Assembly: GCA_002336845.1 (NCBI GenBank)
Contig: DDEX01000095.1
Span: forward strand, 1-12,558
Length of the DNA: 12,558 bases
Source of the DNA: Rhodobacteraceae bacterium UBA1943
GTDB taxonomy: Bacteria; Pseudomonadota; Alphaproteobacteria; Rhodobacterales; Rhodobacteraceae
Direction of reading: 5' to 3'
The notes beneath the pieces were generated by a model. That model had not been told where the DNA came from and did no database searches. It was given only the letters and a program-made list of their open reading frames with translations. Positions 5,642 through 12,558 of the stretch are shown in pieces. The position numbers were made by a program, and so were the translations under genes. Each line of letters begins with the position of its first letter. The first letter of the stretch is position 1.

Positions 5642-6565
5642 ATGCAGGTTCACCGTCACTGGCAGGGTTTGCCCGATACGGCGCACGGCGCATCCGTGGC
5701 CATGGGCAATTTCGACGGGATTCACCTTGGCCATCAGGCGGTGATTGCCCGGGCACGCGAACATGGCCCCCTTGGCGTGGTGACGTTCGAGCCGCACCCA
5801 CGCGAGTTTTTCCGCCCCGACGCCCCGCCCTTTCGCCTGATGAATGCCGAGGCGCGGGCCAACCGTCTGGCCAAGCTGGGCGTCGAACACCTGTATGAGC
5901 TGCCCTTTGACAACGCTATCTCCGGGTTGACGCCCGAAGCCTTTGTCGAACAGGTTCTGGTGGGCGGTCTTGGCGTGGCCCATGTCGTGGTGGGCGGCGA
6001 TTTCTGCTTTGGCAGCGGCCGCAAGGGCACGGTCGAAACCCTGAAAACCCTGAGCATGCAGCACGGCTTTGGCGTCACCGTGGCCGAAATGGTGCGCCAC
6101 GGCGCAGATGAAATATCCTCCACCGCCATCCGGCAGGCGCTGACCGAAGGCCGCCCCCGCGACGCCGCCGAGATGCTGGGCCATTGGCACCGCATTGATG
6201 GTGAAGTGATCCACGGCGAAAAACGTGGCCGCGAACTGGGCTTTCCCACCGCGAACATGAGCGTTTCGGGCCTGCACCTGCCCAAGCTGGGGGTTTACGC
6301 CACAAGGGTCGATGTTCTGACCGGGCCGCAAGCGGGCAGCTATATGGGGGCCTCATCCCTTGGTGTGCGGCCGATGTTTGGCGAGAACGCACCGAACCTT
6401 GAAACCTTCCTTCTGGATTTCAAGGGCGACCTTTATGGCCAGCATCTGTCGGTCGCGCTGGTCGATTATCTGCGGCCAGAGATGAAATTCGACGGATTGC
6501 CCGCGCTTTTGGTGCAAATGGCCGCAGACGTGGAACAGGCCCGCGCGATATTGTCGGCCCTATGA
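5642..6565 (+). CDS. ribF: Bifunctional riboflavin kinase / FAD synthetase
   Basis: Phosphorylates riboflavin to FMN and adenylates FMN to FAD in the cytosol. The 307 residues match the family length. The N-terminal FAD synthetase domain (about 1-175) shows the nucleotidyltransferase motif GNFDGIHLGH at 22-31, GGDFCFG at 118-124 and ISSTAIR at 158-164. The C-terminal riboflavin kinase domain (about 180-305) shows GRELGFPTAN at 196-205 with the PTAN phosphate-binding element, and Glu254 in NLETFLLDF as catalytic base. The start follows GGGGAAAG directly. It is preceded by a MaoC gene at 29 bases, and its stop overlaps the next start as ATGA. The 29-base leader is too short for an FMN riboswitch. 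Nothing is missing. Confidence 0.97.
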   Translation: MQVHRHWQGLPDTAHGASVAMGNFDGIHLGHQAVIARAREHGPLGVVTFEPHPREFFRPDAPPFRLMNAEARANRLAKLGVEHLYELPFDNAISGLTPEAFVEQVLVGGLGVAHVVVGGDFCFGSGRKGTVETLKTLSMQHGFGVTVAEMVRHGADEISSTAIRQALTEGRPRDAAEMLGHWHRIDGEVIHGEKRGRELGFPTANMSVSGLHLPKLGVYATRVDVLTGPQAGSYMGASSLGVRPMFGENAPNLETFLLDFKGDLYGQHLSVALVDYLRPEMKFDGLPALLVQMAADVEQARAILSAL

Positions 6566-7014
6566 CCAAGCTGCGCGCCCGGTTCTGGGAAACCGTTCCC
6601 CTTGCCAAGATGACCGCCCCCGAATGGGAGGCGCTGTGCGACGGCTGCGGCAAATGCTGCCTGAACAAGATCGAATATGAGGATACGGGCGAGGTGGAAT
6701 ACACCCGCGTCGCCTGCCGCCTGCTGGATGGCGAAACCTGCCGCTGCACCCAATATGACATTCGCCACCAGTTCGTCCCCGATTGCGTGCGGCTGACGCC
6801 CAAGAGCCTGCCCAAGATCGCCTATTGGATGCCCAAGACCTGCGCCTATCGCCTGCTTTGGGCGGGTGAGGCGCTGCCCGACTGGCACCCCCTTGTAACC
6901 GGCGATCCGGAAAGCACCCATGCCTCGGGCAATTCCGTGCGCGGCTGGACCGTGCCGGAGTTCGAGGTGGATGAGGACGACTGGGAAGATTACATCATCG
7001 AGGAAACGCCCTGA
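6562..7014 (+). CDS. ycgN: YcgN/UPF0260-family cysteine-rich protein (CxxCxxCC cluster)
   Basis: A 150-residue protein close in layout to E. coli YcgN, a UPF0260 member in the YkgJ-like putative zinc- or iron-chelating group. It has nine cysteines; the family core is CDGCGKCC at residues 26-33, followed by Cys52, Cys60, Cys62, Cys75 and Cys94. The conserved CAYRLLWAGEALPDWHP at 94-110 is typical. These cysteines are likely metal ligands, perhaps an iron-sulfur site, but no biochemical role is established that I know of. The C-terminus is very acidic (EVDEDDWEDYIIEE). The start overlaps the ribF stop by four bases (ATGA) with no ribosome binding site, so translation should be coupled to ribF. 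Its own stop overlaps the next start by one base. Family assignment firm; function unknown. Confidence 0.92.
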   Translation: MTKLRARFWETVPLAKMTAPEWEALCDGCGKCCLNKIEYEDTGEVEYTRVACRLLDGETCRCTQYDIRHQFVPDCVRLTPKSLPKIAYWMPKTCAYRLLWAGEALPDWHPLVTGDPESTHASGNSVRGWTVPEFEVDEDDWEDYIIEETP

Positions 7015-8036
7015 TGTGGTTCACATCCGACAACGCCTCTGGTGCCGCGCCCGAGATCATGGCTGCCGTAGTGGCCGCGAACCAAGGGTATGCCCGCAGC
7101 TATGGCACAGATGATCTGATGGCCCGGGTGACGGCACAGGTCCGCGAAACCTTCGAGGCGCCCGAGGCTGCCGTTTACCTTGTTGCCACCGGCACCATCG
7201 CCAATTCGCTGGCCCTTGCGCTGACCTGCCCGCCCTGGGGCGCCGTGTTCTGCCACGAACATGCCCATGTGGCCGAGGATGAATGCGGCGCGCCCGAGTT
7301 TTATACCAGCGGCGCAAAGCTGGTTCTGGTGCCGGGCGACCATGGAAAGATGACGCCCGAGACGCTGGCCCCTTTGCTGGACCGCACCGGCACCAGTGTG
7401 CATGGCGTCCAGAAAGGCATGGTAACAATCACCAATGTCACCGAGGCTGGTACGGTGTACACGCCCGCCGAAGTCGCCGCCCTGACCGCTGTTGCCAAAG
7501 CCCATGGCCTGCCCTGCCATCTGGACGGCGCGCGCTTTGCCAATGCGCTGGTGGCGACGGGTGCCACGGCCGCGGAGATGACCTGGAAGGCGGGCATCGA
7601 CCTTGTGTCCTTCGGCGGCACCAAGAACGGCTGCATGGGGGTCGAGGCCGTGGTGATCTTTGACCCCGCAAAAGCGTGGGAGTTCGAGCTGCGCCGCAAA
7701 CGGGGCGGGCATCTGTTTTCCAAGCACCGCTTCCTTTCGGCGCAGATGGCGGCTTATCTGGAAGGCGGCCTGTGGCTGCGGTTGGCGGGCCATGCCAATG
7801 CCATGGCAGCACGGCTGGCCGAAGGGCTGGCGACAAGGACCGGCATCACCCTGACGCATCCGGTTCAAGCCAACATCCTGTTCCCCGAATGGCCCGCAGG
7901 AACCCATGCCTGCCTGCAAGCGGCGGGTGCCGCCTATTACGATATGCCCGCGCCCGATAGCCGCGAGGCCGCACGGCTGGTGACAAGCTGGTCCACGACC
8001 GAGGCGGATGTGGACCGCTTTCTCGCCGCCCTTTAG
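7014..8036 (+). CDS. ltaE: Low-specificity L-threonine aldolase-type PLP enzyme
   Basis: A 340-residue fold-type I PLP enzyme of the beta-eliminating lyase/threonine aldolase family, expected to cleave L-threonine or L-allo-threonine to glycine and acetaldehyde. The PLP lysine is Lys204 in SFGGTKNG. Asp171 and Arg174 in HLDGARFANA contact the cofactor ring and phosphate. The motif at 81-90, HEHAHVAEDE, supplies the histidine that stacks on PLP. N-terminal FTSDNASGAAPEI and YGTDD are family hallmarks. GAGGAAA lies shortly before the start, and the ATG overlaps the previous stop by one base (TGATG), so it belongs to the ribF transcript. Related family members act on other beta-hydroxy amino acids, so the exact substrate is open. 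Confidence 0.9.
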   Translation: MWFTSDNASGAAPEIMAAVVAANQGYARSYGTDDLMARVTAQVRETFEAPEAAVYLVATGTIANSLALALTCPPWGAVFCHEHAHVAEDECGAPEFYTSGAKLVLVPGDHGKMTPETLAPLLDRTGTSVHGVQKGMVTITNVTEAGTVYTPAEVAALTAVAKAHGLPCHLDGARFANALVATGATAAEMTWKAGIDLVSFGGTKNGCMGVEAVVIFDPAKAWEFELRRKRGGHLFSKHRFLSAQMAAYLEGGLWLRLAGHANAMAARLAEGLATRTGITLTHPVQANILFPEWPAGTHACLQAAGAAYYDMPAPDSREAARLVTSWSTTEADVDRFLAAL

Positions 8037-8038
8037 CT

Positions 8039-8092
8039 CCCCCTCCCGACAACAACGCGCCTCGCCCTCGTGGGGACGGGGATAGGAGGGGG
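8039..8092. terminator. Possible bidirectional hairpin between convergent genes
   Basis: CCCCCTCC (8039-8046) and GGAGGGGG (8085-8092) form eight perfect pairs across a 38-base GC-rich interior, filling the 67-base gap between the aldolase stop and the facing alpha/beta hydrolase stop. There is no T-tract on either side, so intrinsic termination is uncertain. The gap holds nothing else that I recognise. Confidence 0.3.
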
Positions 8093-8103
8093 CCCGCGCC
8101 GCC

Positions 8104-8901
8104 TCAGGCCAGATGCGCCGCCACCAGCGGCGCAAGCGCGGCGGCATGGGTCACCGGCAACATATGCCTTGCGCCGGGCAGAACCATACGCCGCGCATCG
8201 GGCAGTCGCCGTGACAGCTCTGCCTGAATTGCCGCCACGATCAGCGGGCTGTCGGCTCCCTCGACCAGCAAAACGGGAGCCTGCAACCGCTCCAGTCGCC
8301 CCGGCGCCAGCATCGCGGCCGTATCGTCAACCAGCACACCATTCTGCGCCGGAATGATGGCGATCCGCGCCGCCATATAGGCCCGCAGTGCCGCAGGCAG
8401 CCCCTCAAACTGCCCGCCGCCGCCCCAATCTTCGTAAAAGGCTGCCGACGCCTCTTCGGTCTTGCCTGCCGCGATCAGCGCCGGCAACTGGCCGTTGCGC
8501 TCAACGAAGCCAGAAAAGGCCGGGGTGCCCTTGGCCGCCGCGAACAGAACAGGCTCGACCAGAACCAGACGGCGCACGAGTTCAGGCCGCTCCAGTGCCA
8601 GCCGCAGCCCGACCGTCGCACCAAAGGAATGCCCGATCACATCGACTGGCCTGCCAGCGGCCCCGCCAAGCTCTGCCGCCAGCGCAGCGGCCTCTTGCAG
8701 CGCCTGAGCGTGCAGGTCGCTTTGGCCGTCCCATTCCGGCTGATGCCCATGGCCCGGCTGATCTGCCCCCACCAGCCGCATTCCGGGCAGGCAGGTAGCC
8801 AAGGCCGACCATTCCCCAGCGTGGGACAACGAGCAATGTAGCGCCAGAACCGGCGGCGCGTCAGCCGGGCCCCAGGCACGGTGGGGCGGAAGACTGGTCA
8901 T
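8104..8901 (-). CDS. Alpha/beta-fold hydrolase
   Basis: A 265-residue alpha/beta hydrolase with a full catalytic triad visible: nucleophile Ser92 in IGHSFGA, acid Asp217 in LVEGADSP and base His246 in PGARHMLPVTH. The oxyanion region LALHCSLSHAGEW at 19-31 and DQPGHGHQP at 47-55 are typical of the family. A lid of about residues 120-185 lies between strands. No signal peptide, so it is cytosolic. Esterase, thioesterase or C-C hydrolase activity is possible, and the substrate cannot be told. Its ATG directly follows the TAA of the upstream gene (TAAATG), so the two are co-transcribed and translationally coupled. Pairing with a hydroxychromene carboxylate isomerase-like protein hints at aromatic or glutathione-linked catabolism, as inference only. 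Confidence 0.85.
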   Translation of the reverse strand: MTSLPPHRAWGPADAPPVLALHCSLSHAGEWSALATCLPGMRLVGADQPGHGHQPEWDGQSDLHAQALQEAAALAAELGGAAGRPVDVIGHSFGATVGLRLALERPELVRRLVLVEPVLFAAAKGTPAFSGFVERNGQLPALIAAGKTEEASAAFYEDWGGGGQFEGLPAALRAYMAARIAIIPAQNGVLVDDTAAMLAPGRLERLQAPVLLVEGADSPLIVAAIQAELSRRLPDARRMVLPGARHMLPVTHAAALAPLVAAHLA

Positions 8902-9498
8902 TTACAGCTTGCCTTGCAGATAAAGATCCAGATCGTCCAGCCGGTCCTGCCCCCAGAACTTCTGGTCGCCGACCACGAAGAACGGCACGCCAAAGACGCC
9001 CTTCGACACCGCATCCTCCAGGTTCGCGGCGTAGGTCTCGGCCGCCATCAGCAGCCCCCGATCAGCGATCGCAGGGTCGAACCCGTTCGCTGCCAGGGCC
9101 GCGCGGATCACCTCATCCTCCGAGAAATCCTTGCCCTCGGCCCACAACGCCCGCCCGATTGACTGCACGAAACCCGCCAGATCGCCACCGCCTGCGGCTT
9201 GCGCCGCAATCAGCGCATAGGCTGCGGGGGCCGGATTGGCCGAGCGGAACAAGGGCGCGGCGTCCAGTGGCAAGCCCAGCTTGCGCGCCTGCCGGGCGCG
9301 ATCTTGCGTGCCGTAGTCATTGCGCGAGGGATGCCGCTCCTCGCGCACCTTGCCTCCGGTGCGGGGAAAAAGCTGCGCCACGTCCAATGGCCGATAAACC
9401 AGCGCCGCGCCATGCCTTGCCGCAATCTCGGCCGGGCGTCTGCCCGCCAGATAGACATAAGGCGACTGCAACGCCAGAAAGTAGTCGATCTGCGCCAT
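8902..9498 (-). CDS. 2-hydroxychromene-2-carboxylate isomerase-like protein (DsbA/GST-kappa family)
   Basis: A 198-residue thioredoxin-fold protein with an all-helical insert, of the HCCA isomerase/GST-kappa family; such enzymes use glutathione to isomerise 2-hydroxychromene-2-carboxylate in naphthalene breakdown, though many chromosomal members have other unknown substrates. Instead of a DsbA CxxC it has QSPYVYLAG with Ser12, the residue that activates glutathione in this family. RPLDVAQLF follows at 36-44, and GVFGVPFF at 167-174 with FWGQDR at 181-186 are the signature C-terminal elements. The start at 9498 is chosen because DYFLALQSPY must lie at the N-terminus and AAGGCGGA lies upstream; the frame stays open far beyond but runs antisense over prs. 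It is divergent from prs and abuts the alpha/beta hydrolase gene. Confidence 0.88.
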   Translation of the reverse strand: MAQIDYFLALQSPYVYLAGRRPAEIAARHGAALVYRPLDVAQLFPRTGGKVREERHPSRNDYGTQDRARQARKLGLPLDAAPLFRSANPAPAAYALIAAQAAGGGDLAGFVQSIGRALWAEGKDFSEDEVIRAALAANGFDPAIADRGLLMAAETYAANLEDAVSKGVFGVPFFVVGDQKFWGQDRLDDLDLYLQGKL

Positions 9499-9594
9499 TT
9501 CGTCCGCCTTTTGCCGGGTTCCATCGGTTTGCAAGACCCTAGCCGGGTGATAAGCGGTGTCAACGCCCCGAATCCGTTGCAGCCGGAGATCCCC
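9499..9594. other. Divergent intergenic region (isomerase-like gene / prs)
   Basis: A 96-base gap that must hold the prs promoter and that of the divergent isomerase-hydrolase pair. The best plus-strand candidate is TTGCAA (9529-9534), 16 bases, TAAGCG, which is poor at the -10. No good minus-strand promoter was recognised. GGAGAT just before ATG 9595 is the prs ribosome binding site. Confidence 0.4.
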
Positions 9595-10614
9595 ATGCCC
9601 GCCCTCACCGAACCCAAGCTGATTTCCGGCAATGCCAACCTGACCCTTGCCCGCTCCATCGCGCGGCGGATGTCGATGCACCGGGGAACCTCGGTCAACC
9701 TCGTCGATGCGCGGGTCGAACGGTTCAACGATCAGGAAATTTTCGTCGAAGTATTCGAGAATGTCCGGGGCGAGGATATGTATGTCATCCAGCCCACCTC
9801 GAACCCGGCGAACGACAACCTGATGGAGTTGTTGATTATGACCGACGCGCTGCGCCGGTCTTCGGCCAGCCGCATCACCGCCGTGATTCCCTATTTCGGC
9901 TATGCCCGGCAGGACCGCCGGTCGAAAGCCCGCACCCCGATTTCGGCCAAGCTGGTGGCGAACCTGATCGAGACGGCGGGCATCGACCGTATCCTGACAC
10001 TGGATCTGCACGCCGCCCAGATTCAGGGCTTTTTCGACATTCCGGTGGACAACCTTTATGCCAGCCCGATCTTTGCCCTGGATATCGAGCATAATTTCAA
10101 GGGTCAGATGGAAGACATCATGATCATCTCGCCCGATGTGGGCGGCGTGGCACGCGCGCGCGAACTGGCCAAACGGATCAGCGCCCCGCTCGCCATCGTG
10201 GACAAGCGGCGCGAGAAGGCCGGCGAAGTGGCCGGCATGACCGTGATCGGCGATGTGAAGGGCCGCAAATGCATCATCGTCGATGACATCTGCGACACCG
10301 CCGGAACCCTGTGCAAGGCGGCCGAGACGCTGATGGAGGCGGGCGCGACCGAGGTGCACAGCTATATCACCCATGGTGTGCTGTCGGGCCCCGCGGTGGA
10401 GCGTGTTCAGAACTCGGTCATGAAATCGCTGGTGATCACCGATTCGATCGAGGCGACCGACAAGGTGAAGGCCGCCAAGAACATCCGCATCGTGCCGACC
10501 GCACCGATGTTCGCACAAGCGATCCTGAACATCTGGGGCGGCATGTCGGTGTCGTCGCTGTTCGAGACCGACACCCTGACGCCGATCTATGAGGGCTTCT
10601 ACCCGCGCGGTTAA
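9595..10614 (+). CDS. prs: Ribose-phosphate pyrophosphokinase (PRPP synthetase)
   Basis: Makes PRPP from ribose 5-phosphate and ATP for purine, pyrimidine, NAD, histidine and tryptophan synthesis, in the cytosol. It has 339 residues, about 20 more than the E. coli enzyme. Motifs in order: ERFNDQEIFVEV (42-53), the ATP-site segment YARQDRR (103-109), metal-binding DLHA (137-140), the catalytic flexible loop DKRRE (203-207), and the PRPP loop IVDDICDTAGT (228-238). It ends SSLFETDTLTPIYEGFYPRG, the usual C-terminal region. GGAG seven bases before the ATG supports the start, and upstream in-frame ATGs would overlap the divergent gene. Single gene, ended by a series of hairpins. No missing residue seen. 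Confidence 0.97.
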   Translation: MPALTEPKLISGNANLTLARSIARRMSMHRGTSVNLVDARVERFNDQEIFVEVFENVRGEDMYVIQPTSNPANDNLMELLIMTDALRRSSASRITAVIPYFGYARQDRRSKARTPISAKLVANLIETAGIDRILTLDLHAAQIQGFFDIPVDNLYASPIFALDIEHNFKGQMEDIMIISPDVGGVARARELAKRISAPLAIVDKRREKAGEVAGMTVIGDVKGRKCIIVDDICDTAGTLCKAAETLMEAGATEVHSYITHGVLSGPAVERVQNSVMKSLVITDSIEATDKVKAAKNIRIVPTAPMFAQAILNIWGGMSVSSLFETDTLTPIYEGFYPRG

Positions 10615-10623
10615 GACGCTGCG

Positions 10624-10660
10624 CAAATTCCTTGGAAGGAATTTGTAAAGATCTTCCAGG
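10624..10660 (+). other. AT-rich hairpin behind prs with an overlapping alternative fold
   Basis: CAAATTCCTT (10624-10633), GG, AAGGAATTTG (10636-10645): ten perfect complementary bases, in practice nine pairs with a TGGA loop. It starts nine bases past the prs stop. The segment CCTTGGAAG (10630-10638) can instead pair with CTTCCAGG (10653-10660) with one bulge, and that alternative hairpin is followed at once by six Ts (10661-10666), like a terminator. The two folds exclude each other. Confidence 0.5.
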
Positions 10661-10666
10661 TTTTTT

Positions 10667-10697
10667 GCCCGCCCGGTGCCGCCGCGGCGGGCTTTTT
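10667..10697 (+). terminator. Intrinsic terminator of prs
   Basis: GCCCGCC (10667-10673) pairs with GGCGGGC (10686-10692) over a 12-base loop that can itself pair (CGG-TG-CCG), followed by TTTTT (10693-10697). It serves the plus strand; on the minus strand the flanks read as A-tracts. It ends on the stop codon of the facing lectin gene. Confidence 0.75.
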
Positions 10698-11047
10698 CAT
10701 TCCACGTCCCAGTCGTCCTCATCCCGCACCGGGCCAATCGCCGTCCAGTCTGCCCGCACCCGCGCCACGCGGGTATCGCCCCAGGTGCGGAAAACCAGAT
10801 GAAATCCCGTTGCGGTGACGTTTTCCGCCGTCAGATCTGCGCGGGCGTTGTGACGGTGGTCGATGTCCCACATCGCGATGCCAACCAGAACCGACGGAGG
10901 GGCGGTGAAGGCCTCTTTGAACGTCACGATATGGCGGCTTTCGCGTTCGCCAGAGCCGGTCCACATCTGGCCGCCATCGGCATAGTCGGAAAACAGCACC
11001 CGGGTGCCCTGTTCGATGCCCAACTGATGGGCAGAAATACGCTTCAT
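10697..11047 (-). CDS. H-type lectin domain protein
   Basis: A small protein of 116 residues, nearly all of it one H-type lectin domain (the fold of snail agglutinin and discoidin C-terminal domains, binding N-acetylgalactosamine-type sugars in eukaryotes). Visible signature: RHIVTFKEAFTAPPSVLVGI (39-58), WDIDHRHNARADL (60-72) and ENVTATGFHLVFRTWGDT (75-92), ending VRADWTAIGP. No signal peptide or membrane segment is present, so secretion is not evident. The tail is acidic (RDEDDWDVE). The start at 11047 is set by GGGAGG seven bases upstream; a longer in-frame start at 11143 would cross the upstream terminator and promoter. It lies downstream of atpC on the same strand but behind a terminator, converging on prs. 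The domain call is good; ligand and role are unknown. Confidence 0.8.
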   Translation of the reverse strand: MKRISAHQLGIEQGTRVLFSDYADGGQMWTGSGERESRHIVTFKEAFTAPPSVLVGIAMWDIDHRHNARADLTAENVTATGFHLVFRTWGDTRVARVRADWTAIGPVRDEDDWDVE

Positions 11048-11067
11048 CACCGGGCCTCCCTGCGCCC

Positions 11068-11096
11068 AGAATAGGTGGCTGACAGGGCAGCACCAA
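11068..11096 (-). promoter_or_regulatory. Possible promoter of the lectin-domain gene
   Basis: On the minus strand: TTGGTG (11091-11096), 17 bases, TATTCT (11068-11073). The boxes match the consensus at three and four of six positions. Transcription would start near 11061, leaving a short leader that contains the GGGAGG ribosome binding site. It sits just behind the atp terminator, as an independent promoter should. Confidence 0.4.
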
Positions 11097-11112
11097 GCCC
11101 GATTTGCGACGG

Positions 11113-11133
11113 AAAAGGGCCCCGTAGGGCCCT
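11113..11133 (-). terminator. Terminator of the atp operon
   Basis: Read on the minus strand: AGGGCCC, loop TACG, GGGCCCT, then TTT. Seven perfect GC-rich pairs with a short T-run, 35 bases past the atpC stop. The short T-run may allow some read-through into the lectin gene. Confidence 0.7.
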
Positions 11134-11167
11134 GATCCTTCAACCTTTTGTCATGCCCTCTGGGGCC

Positions 11168-11572
11168 TCAGTGATGCGCCAGAACCGCGTCGCGCAGCGC
11201 CATCACATCGTTCACCGCCTTTTCGGCGGCGTTCTTGTCCTCGGGCAGCGCGGCAGCGGCCAGCGAGCGGGCCTCGGCCAGGATGTCGTCCAGCACGGTG
11301 CCGGTGGCTTCCTCAACCGGAATGGCGCGCTCGGCCAGAACTGTTACGCCGGTTGCCGAAATCTCGGCAAAACCGCCGGTCACGACGTAGGATTTAACCC
11401 CCTCGGTCGTCACCGCGCGCAGGACACCGGGGCGCAGGGTGGTGATGGTGGGGCTATGCCCTTCCATCGCCGTCATGTCGCCCTCGGCACCCGGAATCAT
11501 GACCTCGGTCGCCGCAGCAGAAGCAAGCTTCCGCTCGGGGCTGACGAGATCGAACTGCATGGTGCCAGCCAT
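11168..11572 (-). CDS. atpC: F1 ATP synthase epsilon subunit
   Basis: Epsilon subunit of the F1 rotor stalk, which couples rotation to c-ring movement and can inhibit ATP hydrolysis. It has 134 residues. The N-terminal beta-sandwich (about 1-85) shows MQFDLVSPERKLASA, the conserved EVMIPGAEGDMTAMEGHSP at 23-41 and SYVVTGGFAEI at 61-71. The C-terminal helical part (about 88-134) is short and Ala-rich and ends LRDAVLAHH, as in other alphaproteobacteria where the long inhibitory second helix is reduced. The ATG at 11572 has AAGGGGG just upstream; another ATG four codons on lacks such a site. It follows atpD by nine bases, the last gene of the F1 operon, and is closed by a terminator. Confidence 0.97.
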   Translation of the reverse strand: MAGTMQFDLVSPERKLASAAATEVMIPGAEGDMTAMEGHSPTITTLRPGVLRAVTTEGVKSYVVTGGFAEISATGVTVLAERAIPVEEATGTVLDDILAEARSLAAAALPEDKNAAEKAVNDVMALRDAVLAHH

Positions 11573-11581
11573 GTCGCCCCC

Positions 11582-12558
<977 letters not shown>

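Noticed and set aside
6990..8147. Antisense frame of 385 codons over the threonine aldolase gene
   Set aside because: His/Gly/Arg-rich low-complexity translation typical of a shadow of a GC-rich gene; the sense frame carries the PLP lysine and the other family motifs.
8902..9498. DsbA-type disulfide oxidoreductase
   Set aside because: The active site is SPY rather than CxxC and no signal peptide is present, so the glutathione-dependent isomerase/GST-kappa branch fits better.
9499..10737. Long stop-free extension of the isomerase-like frame antisense across prs
   Set aside because: The reverse complement of a high-GC gene often lacks stops. The extension has no family character, while prs on the other strand shows all its motifs; the isomerase begins naturally at 9498.

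Overview
The window looks like a chromosomal housekeeping region of a high-GC alphaproteobacterium, most likely a member of the Rhodobacteraceae (Rhodobacter/Gemmobacter/Tabrizicola-like). The reasons are the GC-rich third positions, the CIRCE-controlled groESL operon, the atpD-atpC end of an F1 operon, a family II (Mn-type) pyrophosphatase, and the style of many of the proteins. The genus is an inference from protein character; no search was run.

Left part (1-4127). On the minus strand lie the start of groEL (cut by the window edge) and complete groES, behind a well-placed sigma-70-like promoter and a perfect CIRCE operator. On the plus strand follow three independent genes: a secreted TraB/GumN-family protein, a ten-helix EamA/DMT transporter, and the manganese-dependent inorganic pyrophosphatase ppaC, which ends in a strong intrinsic terminator. 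The TraB-EamA gap carries a pair of related hairpins that can also pair with each other.

Middle part (4170-8036). A tight plus-strand series: a HAD class IIA hydrolase, a MaoC-type (R)-enoyl-CoA hydratase, ribF (riboflavin kinase/FAD synthetase), a YcgN-type Cys-rich protein and a threonine aldolase-type PLP enzyme. The last three overlap by 4 and 1 bases. The MaoC gene has two CTGC-N3-GCA(G/T) sites set into its likely promoter, matching the motif I recall for the PHA regulator PhaR. The ribF ribosome binding site is locked in a perfect 9-bp hairpin that has a competing upstream partner.

Right part (8104-12558). Minus-strand alpha/beta hydrolase and 2-hydroxychromene-2-carboxylate isomerase-like genes abut exactly (TAAATG) and diverge from plus-strand prs. 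prs ends in a chain of hairpins. Facing it on the minus strand is a small H-type lectin domain gene with its own likely promoter, and upstream of that the end of the ATP synthase operon (atpD partial, atpC) with a terminator.

I saw no rRNA, tRNA, CRISPR array, insertion sequence, phage gene or defence system. No stretch longer than about 200 bases lacks a gene or a signal. I do not see a previously undescribed system here. The items most worth following up are regulatory (PhaR-like sites, ribF RBS hairpin) and the HAD-MaoC-ribF neighbourhood.
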